From NCBI GenBank assembly GCA_963739355.1, contig CAVUAD010000007.1, positions 1,240,001 to 1,304,000 on the forward strand: 64,000 bases of DNA, read 5' to 3'. The notes beneath the pieces were generated by a model. That model was not told the DNA's origin. It was given only the letters and a program-made list of their open reading frames with translations, and ran no database searches. This DNA is from JAWVFM01 sp963739355 (GTDB taxonomy: Bacteria > Actinomycetota > Thermoleophilia > Solirubrobacterales > 70-9). Positions 33,247-41,428 of the stretch are shown in pieces (the stretch's first letter is position 1; each line of letters starts with the position of its first letter). A program made the translations under genes and the position numbers.

Positions 33247-35683
33247 GCAGGGACCCTCCGATCTCCGCGAGCGCCTGCCTGATGGCCTCGCGAATCGGCT
33301 CGACCTCCTCGTCGGTGAGCGTCCGGTCGGGCGCCAGGAACTCCAGGCGAAGGGCGAGGCTCTTGCGGCCCTCCCCCACCTGGTCACCGCGGTAGAGGTC
33401 GAAGACTTGCGCGTCGCGAAGCAGCTCGCCCGCGGCGCCGCGCACCGCGTCGCGGACCGCCGCTGCGGCGAGCGCCTCGTCGACGACGACCGCGAGATCC
33501 TGGTAGAGGGCCGGGTAGGTGGTCACGTCCTCGTAGGGCTCCTCGCCGGCCGTCGAGGCTTCGACCAGCGGCGCCACGTCGATCTCGAAGCCTGCCCCGA
33601 AGGGGAGGTCCCAGGCTCCCAAGACGCGCGGGTGGAGCTCTCCGACCCAGCCGGCGTCGGCTTCCCCGATCCGGACCCGGGCCGCGCGGCCGGGGTGCAG
33701 GAACGGCTCGGCCCCGGGCTCGAGGCTGGCCTCGACGCCGAGCACCGCGCACAGCGACTCGAGCGCCCCCTTCACGTCGTAGAAGTCCGCCGGCCGCGTC
33801 CCGTCCCTCCAGGAGCCCGCGCCGATGGGGCCGACGGCGAGCGCGCCGACGCGGTGGACCTCGCGAGCCGGGGGCGCCAGCCGCCCGGCGAAGACGCCCG
33901 CGCTGACCGACCCCTGCGCGGGCGGCGCCTCGGGCAGGTGCGCGCGGCCGGACTCGAAGACCGCCACCCGCTCGGCGTCGCGCGCGATGTTGTGCCGAGC
34001 GGCGTCGAGGAGCCCGCCGAGCAGCGTGGTGCGCATCGCCGTGTAGTCGGCGGAGATCGGGTTACCCGTCGCGACCATCGCGTCGGGGGTGCCCAGCCGT
34101 GCCGGCAGGTCCGGCGCCACGAAGTGCCAGGCGACGATCTCGTCGAAGCCGAGGCCCACCATGGCGTCCTCCGCACGGCGGCGCAGGAGCTGCTCGCGGG
34201 AGAGGCCGCCGGAGCGCTCGCCGTGCGCCGGAAGCGTCCGCGGCAGCCGGTCGAGGCCGTGGAGACGGCCGACCTCCTCGATCAGGTCGGCCTCACGGGT
34301 GACGTCGTAGTGGCGGTGCACGGGAACCGTTACCGAAAGCTCGTCCTCGCCCCCGGGCTCGACCTCGAACTCCAGGCCCTCCAGATGCCGGGTTGCCTCG
34401 CTCAGCTCGACGTGTGTGCCGAGCAGCGAGTCAAGACGCGTGCCGCGCAGGGAGATCACGTGCGGGGCGGGCATCTCGGCCAGCTCGTCGATCGTCCCGG
34501 CCAGCATCTCCGCTCCGCAGAGCTCGGCGAAGAGCTTCGACGCCACGGCCTGGGCGCGCACCGCGAGCTCCGGGTGGAGTTGCTTCTCGAATCGCGCCGA
34601 CGCGTCCGTGCGAAGCCCGAGCAGCGACGAGGTCCGCAGGATGTTCATGCCGTTCCACGTCGCGACCTCGAGCAACACGCGCGTGGTCTCCCCGCCGATC
34701 TCCGAGACCTGGCCTCCCATGATCCCGGCGATGCTCGTCGGCCCGTCGCGATCGCAGACCAGCACCGACTGCGCGTCGAAGATCCGCTCGATCCCGTCGA
34801 GCGTGACCATCGTCTCGCCCTCGCGGGCGGCGCGCACGATGATCTCGCCACCCGGGACGCGGTCGAGGTCGAACGCGTGGAGAGGCTGCGCGGTCATCAG
34901 CATCACGTAGTTGGTGATGTCGACCGCGTTGGAGATCGAGCGCTGTCCGGCGCCCCGCAGCCGCGCCCGCAGCCACAGCGGCGACGGCCCGAGCGTCACG
35001 TTCTCGAACCCGCGCGCCGTGAACCGCGGGCAGAGCTCCGGGACCTTCACCCTCACCGACGCGACGTCCGTGACCGAGCCGCCACCGCCGGGCTCGGCGT
35101 CCTCCTCCCAGGGCGGAGCCGCCAGCGGGGCACCGGTGATCGCGTGGACCTCTCGCGCCACGCCGTAGACGCCCAGGCAGTCGGAGCGGTTCGGGTTGAG
35201 GTCGAGCTCGATGACCTGATCGGCCACCGGGAACACGTCGGCAAGCGGGGTGCCCGCCGGCGCCGTTTCGCTCAAGACCATGATTCCGTCATGGTCCTCG
35301 CCCAGCTCGAGCTCCTGCTCGGACAGGATCATCCCGTCGGACTCGATCCCCCGCAGCTTGGCCTTGCCGAGCTTGTCGCCGCCGGGCATGACCGCACCCG
35401 GCATCGCCACGGCCACGGTCTGGCCGGCGTCCACGTTCGGCGCGCCGCAGACGATGGTGCGCTCGCCGTCGCCGGTGTCCACCACGCACACCTTCAGCCG
35501 GTCGGCGTTGGGGTGCTTCTCGGCCGAGACGACGTGGCCGATCACGTAGCCGTCGCCGGAGGGTGCGCCGACGTGGGTCACGCGCTCCACCTCCACAGCC
35601 TTCGCGGCGAGCAGCGCGGCGACCTCCCCCGTCTCGAGCCCGGGGTCGCAGTACTCCTTGAGCCAGGAGAACGGCACCTTCAC
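33239..35683 (-). CDS. pheT: Phenylalanine-tRNA ligase beta subunit
   Basis: 814 aa, a full-length bacterial PheT. Start MKVPFSWLKEYCDPGLET; EMAP/tRNA-binding domain at ~40-150 (VCVVDTGDGERTIVCGAPNV); B3/4 editing domain (LCPRFTARGFENV); B5 DNA-binding-like domain; the class II-like core; and the C-terminal anticodon-binding FDX-ACB domain (YPALYQDLAVVVDEALAAAA). With PheS it charges tRNA-Phe. It sits 49 bp after pheS and overlaps argC, so the arg genes are read with the phe-tRNA synthetase genes. Confidence 0.97.
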   Translation of the reverse strand: MKVPFSWLKEYCDPGLETGEVAALLAAKAVEVERVTHVGAPSGDGYVIGHVVSAEKHPNADRLKVCVVDTGDGERTIVCGAPNVDAGQTVAVAMPGAVMPGGDKLGKAKLRGIESDGMILSEQELELGEDHDGIMVLSETAPAGTPLADVFPVADQVIELDLNPNRSDCLGVYGVAREVHAITGAPLAAPPWEEDAEPGGGGSVTDVASVRVKVPELCPRFTARGFENVTLGPSPLWLRARLRGAGQRSISNAVDITNYVMLMTAQPLHAFDLDRVPGGEIIVRAAREGETMVTLDGIERIFDAQSVLVCDRDGPTSIAGIMGGQVSEIGGETTRVLLEVATWNGMNILRTSSLLGLRTDASARFEKQLHPELAVRAQAVASKLFAELCGAEMLAGTIDELAEMPAPHVISLRGTRLDSLLGTHVELSEATRHLEGLEFEVEPGGEDELSVTVPVHRHYDVTREADLIEEVGRLHGLDRLPRTLPAHGERSGGLSREQLLRRRAEDAMVGLGFDEIVAWHFVAPDLPARLGTPDAMVATGNPISADYTAMRTTLLGGLLDAARHNIARDAERVAVFESGRAHLPEAPPAQGSVSAGVFAGRLAPPAREVHRVGALAVGPIGAGSWRDGTRPADFYDVKGALESLCAVLGVEASLEPGAEPFLHPGRAARVRIGEADAGWVGELHPRVLGAWDLPFGAGFEIDVAPLVEASTAGEEPYEDVTTYPALYQDLAVVVDEALAAAAVRDAVRGAAGELLRDAQVFDLYRGDQVGEGRKSLALRLEFLAPDRTLTDEEVEPIREAIRQALAEIGGSLRE

Positions 35684-35732
35684 GGAACTGTCCTCGCGCT
35701 TCGCCCGTCAATCATCGAAATCAGCTCCGCGC

Positions 35733-36851
35733 TCAATGGAACTGCTCCAGGAAGCGAACGTCGTTCTCGAAGAAGAGCCGCAGGTCCGGGATGCCGTGCT
35801 TCAGCATCGCGATCCGCTCGATTCCCATGCCGAACGCGAAGCCCTGCGCGGTCGCCGGGTCGTAGACGTCGCGGTCCACGAACCCGAACACGTTGGGATC
35901 GACCATGCCCGCGCCGAGGATCTCGATCCAGCCGCTGCCCTTGCAGAGCCCGTCGCGCTCGCCGTCGTCGAGCACCCCGGTCCCGCCGCAGCGGAAGCAC
36001 GACACGTCGACCTGCACGCTCGGCTCGGTGAACGGGAAGAAGTCCGGCTTCAGGCGCGTCTGGCGCTCCGGTCCGAAGACGGCGCGGGCAAAGGCCTCCA
36101 GGGTCCCCGCGAGGTCCGCCAGCGAGACCCCGTCGGCCACGGCCAGGCCCTCGACCTGGTGGAACATCGGCAGGTGGGTGGCGTCGATCGTGTCGCGTCG
36201 GTAGACGGTGCCAGGCACGATGATGAAGAGCGGCGGGTCGTGTGCCTCCATCGCGCGGACCTGCATCGGCGACGTGTGCGTGCGCCAGAGGATGTCCTTC
36301 GGGCCGGGAGCAAGCCCCTCCTGGTTGACGACGCTGCCGGGAACGGTGGCCGGGTCGACGTAGAAGCTGTCCTGCGTGAGGCGCGCGGGGTGACCCGGCG
36401 GGTGGTTGAGCGCCGTGAAGTTGTAGTAGTCGTGCTCGATCTCGGGGCCCTCCATCACCCGGTAGCCCAGGCCGACGAAGACGTCCTCGATCTCCCGCCG
36501 CGTGCGCGTGACGAGGTGCAGATGGCCGGCCGCAACCGGCGGGGTGCCGGGTAGCGTGACGTCGATTGCGTCGCCGGCGAGGCGGGTCTCGAGCTCGGCC
36601 CCCTCCAGCGCCGCGCGCCGCGAGTTCAGCGCCGCCTCCAGGGTGGCGCGCGCCTCGTTCGCCGCCGAGCCAACCGGCCCGCGGTCCGTGGGATCGAGCT
36701 CGCCGATCCCGCGCAGGATCGCCGTCAGCTCGGACTTCCGCCCGAGCGCACGGACCCGCACGTCCTCCAGGACGCCCGCGTCGGACGCGGCCGCGATCGC
36801 CGCCTCGGCCTCGGCGCGAATCGACGCAATGCGCTCGAGGGCGTCAGACAT
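35733..36851 (-). CDS. pheS: Phenylalanine-tRNA ligase alpha subunit
   Basis: 372 aa from the ATG at 36851 (MSDALERIASIRAEAEAAIA), which overlaps the upstream methyltransferase stop by 8 bp. N-terminal coiled coil, then class II motifs: motif 1 FVGLGYRVMEGPEIEHDYYN, motif 2 VFRNE-equivalent region VYRRDTIDATHLPMFHQVEG, the CFRCGGTGVLD and CKGSGWIEILGAGMVDPNVF elements and motif 3 GMGIERIAMLKHGIPDLRLF. It is cytosolic and forms the (alpha-beta)2 enzyme with PheT. Confidence 0.97.
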   Translation of the reverse strand: MSDALERIASIRAEAEAAIAAASDAGVLEDVRVRALGRKSELTAILRGIGELDPTDRGPVGSAANEARATLEAALNSRRAALEGAELETRLAGDAIDVTLPGTPPVAAGHLHLVTRTRREIEDVFVGLGYRVMEGPEIEHDYYNFTALNHPPGHPARLTQDSFYVDPATVPGSVVNQEGLAPGPKDILWRTHTSPMQVRAMEAHDPPLFIIVPGTVYRRDTIDATHLPMFHQVEGLAVADGVSLADLAGTLEAFARAVFGPERQTRLKPDFFPFTEPSVQVDVSCFRCGGTGVLDDGERDGLCKGSGWIEILGAGMVDPNVFGFVDRDVYDPATAQGFAFGMGIERIAMLKHGIPDLRLFFENDVRFLEQFH

Positions 36852-37539
36852 GGCGACGGATCCTATTTCCAAGCTCGTAGAGGGCCACGGTCCCCGCCAT
36901 CGCCACGTTGAGCGAGTCCGGCCCATCCGCGTTGAGGGGGATCCGAACCCGGGCGTCGGCAGCCGCGAGGAGCTCCGCCGGCAGGCCCTCGCGCTCGCCG
37001 CCCAGGCAGATGACGACCGGCGCCTCGACCTCGGCTTCCGCGAGGCTCGACCGGGCCGCCGGGTCGAGCGCGACGCTTGTCCCCCCGAGCTCGCCGGGCT
37101 CTGCCCTCGCGGGGGGTCGGGTGAAGATGGAGCCCATGCTGGCCCTCACCGCCTTCGGCGAGAACGGATCTGCGCAATCCGGGCCAAGCACCACGGGCCC
37201 GTCGGCAAGGGCGTCGGCGGCGCGGATCAGGGTCCCGACGTTGCCCGGGTCGCCCACCCCGTGGAGGTAGACGGAGAGCTCCCCGCCGGGGTCGGAGAAT
37301 TGCTGGCGGTAGACGCCCACCACCCTGCTTCCCGAGCCCAGCGAGCTCGCCGCCCGCAGCAGGTCCGGCTCGACGTCCTCGCCGGCGCGCAGCACGAACT
37401 CCGGCTCCCAGCCTGCCGCCTCCGCCGCCGCAACGAGGTCCTCCCCCTCGGCGGCGAACAGCGACTCGCGCACGCGGTGCTTGCGCTCAGCGAGCTTGCG
37501 AATGAGGGTGAGCTTGTCGTTTTGGGCCGAGGTGATCAT
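36844..37539 (-). CDS. SpoU/TrmH-family 2'-O-ribose RNA methyltransferase
   Basis: 231 aa. N-terminal substrate-binding part (KHRVRESLFAAEGEDLVAAA), then the SPOUT knot: motif 1 VGDPGNVGTLIRAADALADG, motif 2 VICLGGEREGLPAELL, motif 3 RIPLNADGPDSLNVAMAGTV. It methylates a 2'-OH in 23S rRNA (RlmB/TsnR-like) or tRNA using SAM. This gene commonly lies between rplT and pheS, as here. Its start codon is only ~7 nt after the T-tract of a terminator-like hairpin, which is odd for an operon gene. Confidence 0.92.
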   Translation of the reverse strand: MITSAQNDKLTLIRKLAERKHRVRESLFAAEGEDLVAAAEAAGWEPEFVLRAGEDVEPDLLRAASSLGSGSRVVGVYRQQFSDPGGELSVYLHGVGDPGNVGTLIRAADALADGPVVLGPDCADPFSPKAVRASMGSIFTRPPARAEPGELGGTSVALDPAARSSLAEAEVEAPVVICLGGEREGLPAELLAAADARVRIPLNADGPDSLNVAMAGTVALYELGNRIRRHV

Positions 37540-37545
37540 GGAACG

Positions 37546-37570
37546 AAAAAGGGCGCCTCGCTGGGCGCCC
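37546..37570 (-). terminator. Terminator or attenuator between rplT and the methyltransferase-pheST genes
   Basis: On the minus strand, GGGCGCC-CAGCGA-GGCGCCC forms a 7-bp GC stem (37551-37570) followed directly by TTTTTCG (37545-37550). That is a textbook intrinsic terminator. It ends ~7 nt before the start of the methyltransferase gene, so transcription of pheST must come by readthrough (attenuation) or from a promoter that gives an almost leaderless message. Confidence 0.85.
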
Positions 37571-37676
37571 CGGATGCGTACTCGCTTCTGTCTGAGTCAG
37601 GCAGCGGCAAGCCTCCGGGAGGGGCCGGTAAAGCGTCGGCGGTTCCGGGGCGAAGCCGTCATCGACACGCAGTAAA

Positions 37677-38045
37677 TCACGCCGCTGCGGCTTCGGCCGC
37701 GGTCTTTGCCTGCGCGCACACGCCCTTGAACGCCTCGGGGTCCCGCACGGCGATGTCGGCGAGCATCTTGCGGTTCACCTCGATGCCGGCGGCGGTCAGC
37801 CCGTGCACCAGCTCCGAGTAGGTCATGCCGTTCTGCCGCGCGGCGGCGTTGATCCTGGTGATCCAGAGACGGCGGAAATCCCGCTTGCGCGTTCGCCGGT
37901 CGCGATACGCGTAGTTGCCGGAGCGCATCACCTGCTCGTTGGCGAAGCGGTAGCTCGAGTGCTTGCGGCCCCAGTATCCCTTGGCCTGCTTCAGGACCTT
38001 CTTGCGCCGGCGCTTGCGGGCGACGGCGTTGGTGGCGCGGCTCAT
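37677..38045 (-). CDS. rplT: 50S ribosomal protein L20
   Basis: 122 aa, the normal length. Basic N-terminal tail (RATNAVARKRRRKKVLKQAK) then GYWGRKHSSYRFANEQVMRS, RDRRTRKRDFRRLWITRINA and AARQNGMTYSELVHGL. It binds 23S rRNA early in 50S assembly. It overlaps the rpmI stop by ATGA. A short Ala-rich C-terminal extension (AKTAAEAAAA) is present. In several bacteria L20 represses its own operon through a leader RNA. Confidence 0.98.
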   Translation of the reverse strand: MSRATNAVARKRRRKKVLKQAKGYWGRKHSSYRFANEQVMRSGNYAYRDRRTRKRDFRRLWITRINAAARQNGMTYSELVHGLTAAGIEVNRKMLADIAVRDPEAFKGVCAQAKTAAEAAAA

Positions 38046-38248
38046 CGTCCCCCTCGCTTGTTGAGGAGGCGGCTGACGCGTTCGATGTCAGGAGCGGCGA
38101 CCTCAGTCGGCTTCGAGAAGGCGCGCTTGCGCTTCGGCGACTTGTGCTCGAGCATGTGGCTCGAGTACGCCCGCTTGCCCCGAAGCTTGCCGGTCGCGGT
38201 CTTCTTGAAGCGCTTCTTGGCGCCGGAGTGGGTCTTCATCTTCGGCAT
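38042..38248 (-). CDS. rpmI: 50S ribosomal protein L35
   Basis: 68 aa from the ATG at 38248: MPKMKTHSGAKKRFKKTATG, then GKLRGKRAYSSHMLEHKSPK, the standard L35 sequence. The frame is open upstream, but that part overlaps a divergent gene and is not L35-like. It overlaps rplT by 4 bp. In most bacteria infC lies directly upstream; here infC is 9.5 kb away, across the amino acid:carrier-protein gene set. Confidence 0.98.
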   Translation of the reverse strand: MPKMKTHSGAKKRFKKTATGKLRGKRAYSSHMLEHKSPKRKRAFSKPTEVAAPDIERVSRLLNKRGGR

Positions 38249-38271
38249 GACGGCCGACCATTCAAGCAGAC

Positions 38272-38293
38272 GCGGCGCCGGCTTCGGCGCCGC
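38272..38293 (-). promoter_or_regulatory. Strong hairpin in the rpmI leader
   Basis: GCGGCGCC and GGCGCCGC form an 8-bp stem with a 6-nt loop, ~25 nt upstream of the rpmI start codon. No T-run follows, so it is not a terminator; it may be part of an L20-type autoregulatory leader for rpmI-rplT. The 97-bp gap also has to hold the start signals for the divergent GT4 gene at 38345. Confidence 0.35.
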
Positions 38294-38344
38294 TTCACGG
38301 GACGAGGCCGGCCCGCACGCCTGGATTAACATCGCCCGGAGGAT

Positions 38345-39484
38345 GTGCGTTCGGCAACAAGACCCCGTGATTTGAACATCGGATCTCGTGACCCCGCTGC
38401 GGTCGTACTCGGCTTGACGAGCGACGGAGGGGGCAAGTGGATTCAGTTCTTCACCGGGCTCGCCGAACATCTCCGAGTGGTCGACGTCTTCCGGCCCACG
38501 GACCCGTTGCCGACCCGCGCGGTCGCCGTCCTCTCCAACTGGAGGTTGAACCTTCGCGAGCGCAGCCTCGACCCCAGCTGGTCTGTGGCGATGTTCGATG
38601 CTCGAACGCGTCAGGTCGACGCCGATCTCGCCAGTCGCCCTCGTGGGGACCATCAGGTCATCGTCCAGGCCCAGACGCTCTTTGCCCCGGGACGGGATGC
38701 CCGGAAGCAGCCCTACGTGATCTACACGGACTCAACCCATGCCCTCAACCGCCGCTTTCGGTTCGGAGGCGACCCGACGCCTGGCAGGCGCGGCGAGAAG
38801 CTCTGCGACCGGGAGCGTCAGGTGGTACAGGGCGCCGCACACGTCTTCACGATGAGCGAGTTCGCCCGCGGCTCGATGGTCGATGACTACGGCTGTTCGC
38901 CGGAATCCGTAACGGCCATCGGCGCCGGCGTGAACTTGACGGTGAAAATCGGCGAGGAGGAGCGCAGCCCGTCCCGAGCGATATTCGTCGGGTTCGACTT
39001 CGAGCGCAAGGGAGGTTTGGACGTGCTCGCCGCCTGGCCTGCCGTGCGCGCCGCCATTCCGGACGCCGAGCTGCTGATCGTCGGGCCGCCGCGACGCCAG
39101 AGTGGCGACGGTGTGAAGTGGGCCGGGAGCGTCACGTCGCCTGAGGAGCTGTCACGTCTCTACGGCAGCGCCGCGGTCTTCGTGCTTCCCACCCGCTGGG
39201 ACCCATGGGGCCTCGTCTACCACGAGGCGATGTCCCACGGCCTGCCATGCATCGGGACCGACGCCTTCGCTGTCCCGGAGATCATTGATGCCGGCAAGAC
39301 CGGCCTGCTCGTGAAGCCGCAGTCTCCGGATGCGATCGCGCAGGCAATGATCGAGCTGTTGTCCGACCCGGTACGGACCGCCCGCATGGGCGAAGAGGCA
39401 GCACGACGAGCCCAGGATGCGGCCACTTGGGGCAATGTGGCAGCCAAGATGGTCCCAGCGATCGTTCAACTCGCGGAGCGCTAG
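38345..39484 (+). CDS. Glycosyltransferase family 4
   Basis: 379 aa from a GTG; a TTG nine codons later is possible. N-terminal half includes VIYTDSTHALNRRFRFGG and HVFTMSEFARGSMVDDYGCS; C-terminal GT-B donor site RAIFVGFDFERKGGLDVLAA, VFVLPTRWDPWGLVYHEAMS and GLPCIGTDAFAVPEIIDAGK with E-x7-E. It is the first plus-strand gene of the block inserted between infC and rpmI, 150 bp ahead of acpS and without overlap, so it may be separately expressed. Codon use is slightly less GC-biased than the neighbours. Confidence 0.85.
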   Translation: MRSATRPRDLNIGSRDPAAVVLGLTSDGGGKWIQFFTGLAEHLRVVDVFRPTDPLPTRAVAVLSNWRLNLRERSLDPSWSVAMFDARTRQVDADLASRPRGDHQVIVQAQTLFAPGRDARKQPYVIYTDSTHALNRRFRFGGDPTPGRRGEKLCDRERQVVQGAAHVFTMSEFARGSMVDDYGCSPESVTAIGAGVNLTVKIGEEERSPSRAIFVGFDFERKGGLDVLAAWPAVRAAIPDAELLIVGPPRRQSGDGVKWAGSVTSPEELSRLYGSAAVFVLPTRWDPWGLVYHEAMSHGLPCIGTDAFAVPEIIDAGKTGLLVKPQSPDAIAQAMIELLSDPVRTARMGEEAARRAQDAATWGNVAAKMVPAIVQLAER

Positions 39485-39634
39485 CTTCAGCCTGCGGCGC
39501 CTCCGCCACATCGGACCGGGCCGGCGACTGTCGCAGCTTCGTCTTGGGTAGACCATTGAGTGTGAATCCGCTGCGTGCCGATCTCGCATGCGCCGTTTCA
39601 GCCCTGAGCCGTGCCTGCCGATAATCTCGCCGGG

Positions 39635-40030
39635 ATGTCCCTCCGGGTTGGAATCGATCTTGTGCACGTCGGCGAAGTCCGTGAAGCCGTCGAGGCTCAC
39701 GGCGAGCGCTACCTCGAGCGCGTCTACACGGCCGACGAGCTTCGCGACTGTATGCGCGACAACGCGCTCGACCCCAGTCGCCTCGCCGCCAGGTTCGCCG
39801 CCAAGGAGGCCGCGATGAAGGTGCTGCGCGAAGGCGACGAGGCGCTGCCCTGGAGCTCGATCAGCGTCACGAAGGAGCCCGCCGGCCGGCCGCGCCTGCG
39901 GCTGACCGGGGACGCGCAGGAGCTGGCCCGCGCGTCCGGCGTCGGCGAGCTCGACGTCAGCCTCACCCATGAGCGCGACTACGCCGCGGCGGCCGTCATC
40001 GCCGCGTGCTGCGAGGAGGCGGCCGCGTGA
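39635..40030 (+). CDS. acpS: Holo-ACP synthase (4'-phosphopantetheinyl transferase, AcpS type)
   Basis: 131 aa from the ATG at 39635; a GTG 8 codons upstream is less likely. AcpS signatures: RVGIDLVHVGEVREAVEAHG near the N-terminus (Mg-binding Asp) and RLAARFAAKEAAMKVLREGD (KEA with the metal-binding Glu), then LDVSLTHERDYAAAAVIAAC. It moves 4'-phosphopantetheine from CoA to a carrier-protein serine. It overlaps the carrier-protein start by GTGA, so its natural target is surely that protein. It may serve the whole cell's fatty acid synthesis too, as no other copy is in view. Confidence 0.93.
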   Translation: MSLRVGIDLVHVGEVREAVEAHGERYLERVYTADELRDCMRDNALDPSRLAARFAAKEAAMKVLREGDEALPWSSISVTKEPAGRPRLRLTGDAQELARASGVGELDVSLTHERDYAAAAVIAACCEEAAA

Positions 40031-40272
40031 TCGATCAGATCCGCGAGATCCTCGCCGAGCAGGGCCGGCTTCCCTCCGCCGACAGCATCGACGTGGACGC
40101 GGACCTCTTCGAGGCCGGCATGAGCTCGCACGCGAGCGTCAATGTCATGCTGGCGATCGAGGACGAGTTCGACGTGGAGTTTCCCGACAGCATGCTCAAG
40201 CGCAGCGTCTTTGAGAGCATTTCGTCAATCGCCGGGGCGCTTGAGCAGCTCGGCACGGAGGTGAACGCATGA
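40027..40272 (+). CDS. Dedicated carrier protein of the amino acid:[carrier protein] ligase system
   Basis: 81 aa from the GTG at 40027. It has the four-helix acyl-carrier layout: DQIREILAEQ, then DADLFEAGMSSHASVNVMLA with the phosphopantetheine serine in GMSS in place of the DSL motif of ACPs, then IEDEFDVEFPDSMLKRSVFE. The GMSSHASVN context is like the carrier proteins paired with truncated SerRS-like ligases described from Bradyrhizobium and Agrobacterium, and unlike fatty-acid ACPs. It overlaps acpS upstream and the dehydrogenase gene downstream (ATGA). Confidence 0.88.
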   Translation: MIDQIREILAEQGRLPSADSIDVDADLFEAGMSSHASVNVMLAIEDEFDVEFPDSMLKRSVFESISSIAGALEQLGTEVNA

Positions 40273-41423
40273 GCATGGATCTCGTCGCCGAGGCGCGGCG
40301 GATTGGAGCGGACATCGCGGCGCCCAACGCCGATGACGTCGACCGCAACGCCAGGTTCCCCAGCGAGACCATGGACGCCCTGCGGGAGACCAAGGCGCTG
40401 TCGGCTTTCGTCCCGACCGAGCTCGGCGGCGGCGGCGTGCCCTTCGAGTCACTGGCAGCGACCTGCTTCGAGCTCGGCCGCCACTGCGGCGCGAGCGCGA
40501 TGGTGTTCGCGATGCACCAGATCCAGATCGTCACGATCGTGCGCCACTACGAAGGCGCCAGGTTCTTCGAGGACTACCTGCGCCGCGTCGCCGATGAGCA
40601 GCGCCTGGTGGCCTCTGTGACGTCCGAGGTCGGCACCGGCGGCGACATGAGCCGCTCGATCGCAGCCGTCACGCCGGGCGACGACAACAGCACCTTCGAG
40701 AAGCAGGCCCCCACGGTCTCCTACGGCGAGCACGCCGACGACCTGCTGACGACGCTGCGCCGCTCTCCCGATTCGGAGCCCGGCGACCAGGTCATGGCGC
40801 TGACGCACAAGGGTCAGCACACCCTCGAGCTCACCGGCACCTGGGATCCGCTCGGAATGCGCGGGACGTGCTCGCCGGGCTTCGTGGTCCGCGCCGAGTT
40901 CCCGGCGGAGCAGGTCCTTCCCGCTCCGTTCTCGGCGATCGCCCCGGAGTCGATGGTGCCGGTCTCCCACATCCTCTGGTCGCACCTCTGGCTCGGCATC
41001 GCCACCGACGCCTTCGACCGTGCCCGCGCGTTCGTGCGCGCCTCGGCCAAGCGCAAGCCCGGCGAGCCGCTTCCCGAGGCTCAGCGCCTCTCGCACCTGA
41101 TGAGCGAGCTCGCGCCGCTGCGCGCCGAGGTCAGCCTGGCGCTGCGCGAGTATTGCGAGGCCGCCGACGGGCCCGAGCGCGAGCGCCTCTCGGAGATGGC
41201 CTCCGTCCTGCGCTTTAACAACCTGAAGCTCTCAGCGTCGGAGCAGGCCCCGCGCGTTTGCCAGGGGGCCCTTGGCATCTGCGGCATCATGGGCTTCAAG
41301 AACGACACGCCGTTCAGCGTCGGCCGGCACCTTCGCGACACGATGTCGGCGGTCTTGATGGTGGCGAACGAACGGATCCACAAGACCAACGCCGGACTGC
41401 TGCTGATCGCCAAGGAGGTGTAG
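40269..41423 (+). CDS. Acyl-CoA dehydrogenase-like flavoprotein
   Basis: 384 aa with the ACAD fold: N-terminal helices (LGGGGVPFESLAATCFELGR), the FAD-binding middle (VASVTSEVGTGGDMSRS; LTGTWDPLGMRGTCSPGFVV) and the C-terminal bundle (RVCQGALGICGIMGFKNDTP; VGRHLRDTMSAVLMVANERI). At the usual catalytic-Glu site (GYxxE) it reads GFKND, an Asp. Some neighbours of known amino acid:carrier-protein ligases are such dehydrogenases, so the substrate may be an aminoacyl-S-carrier protein rather than acyl-CoA; alpha,beta-desaturation or imine formation would be possible (inference). Starts on the carrier-protein stop; ends 5 bp before the ligase. Confidence 0.85.
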   Translation: MSMDLVAEARRIGADIAAPNADDVDRNARFPSETMDALRETKALSAFVPTELGGGGVPFESLAATCFELGRHCGASAMVFAMHQIQIVTIVRHYEGARFFEDYLRRVADEQRLVASVTSEVGTGGDMSRSIAAVTPGDDNSTFEKQAPTVSYGEHADDLLTTLRRSPDSEPGDQVMALTHKGQHTLELTGTWDPLGMRGTCSPGFVVRAEFPAEQVLPAPFSAIAPESMVPVSHILWSHLWLGIATDAFDRARAFVRASAKRKPGEPLPEAQRLSHLMSELAPLRAEVSLALREYCEAADGPERERLSEMASVLRFNNLKLSASEQAPRVCQGALGICGIMGFKNDTPFSVGRHLRDTMSAVLMVANERIHKTNAGLLLIAKEV

Positions 41424-41428
41424 CCGCA

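Noticed and set aside
38249..38653. Longer L35 protein with ~135 extra N-terminal residues
   Set aside because: The extension overlaps the divergent GT4 gene and is not L35-like; MPKMKTHSG is the family's normal start.
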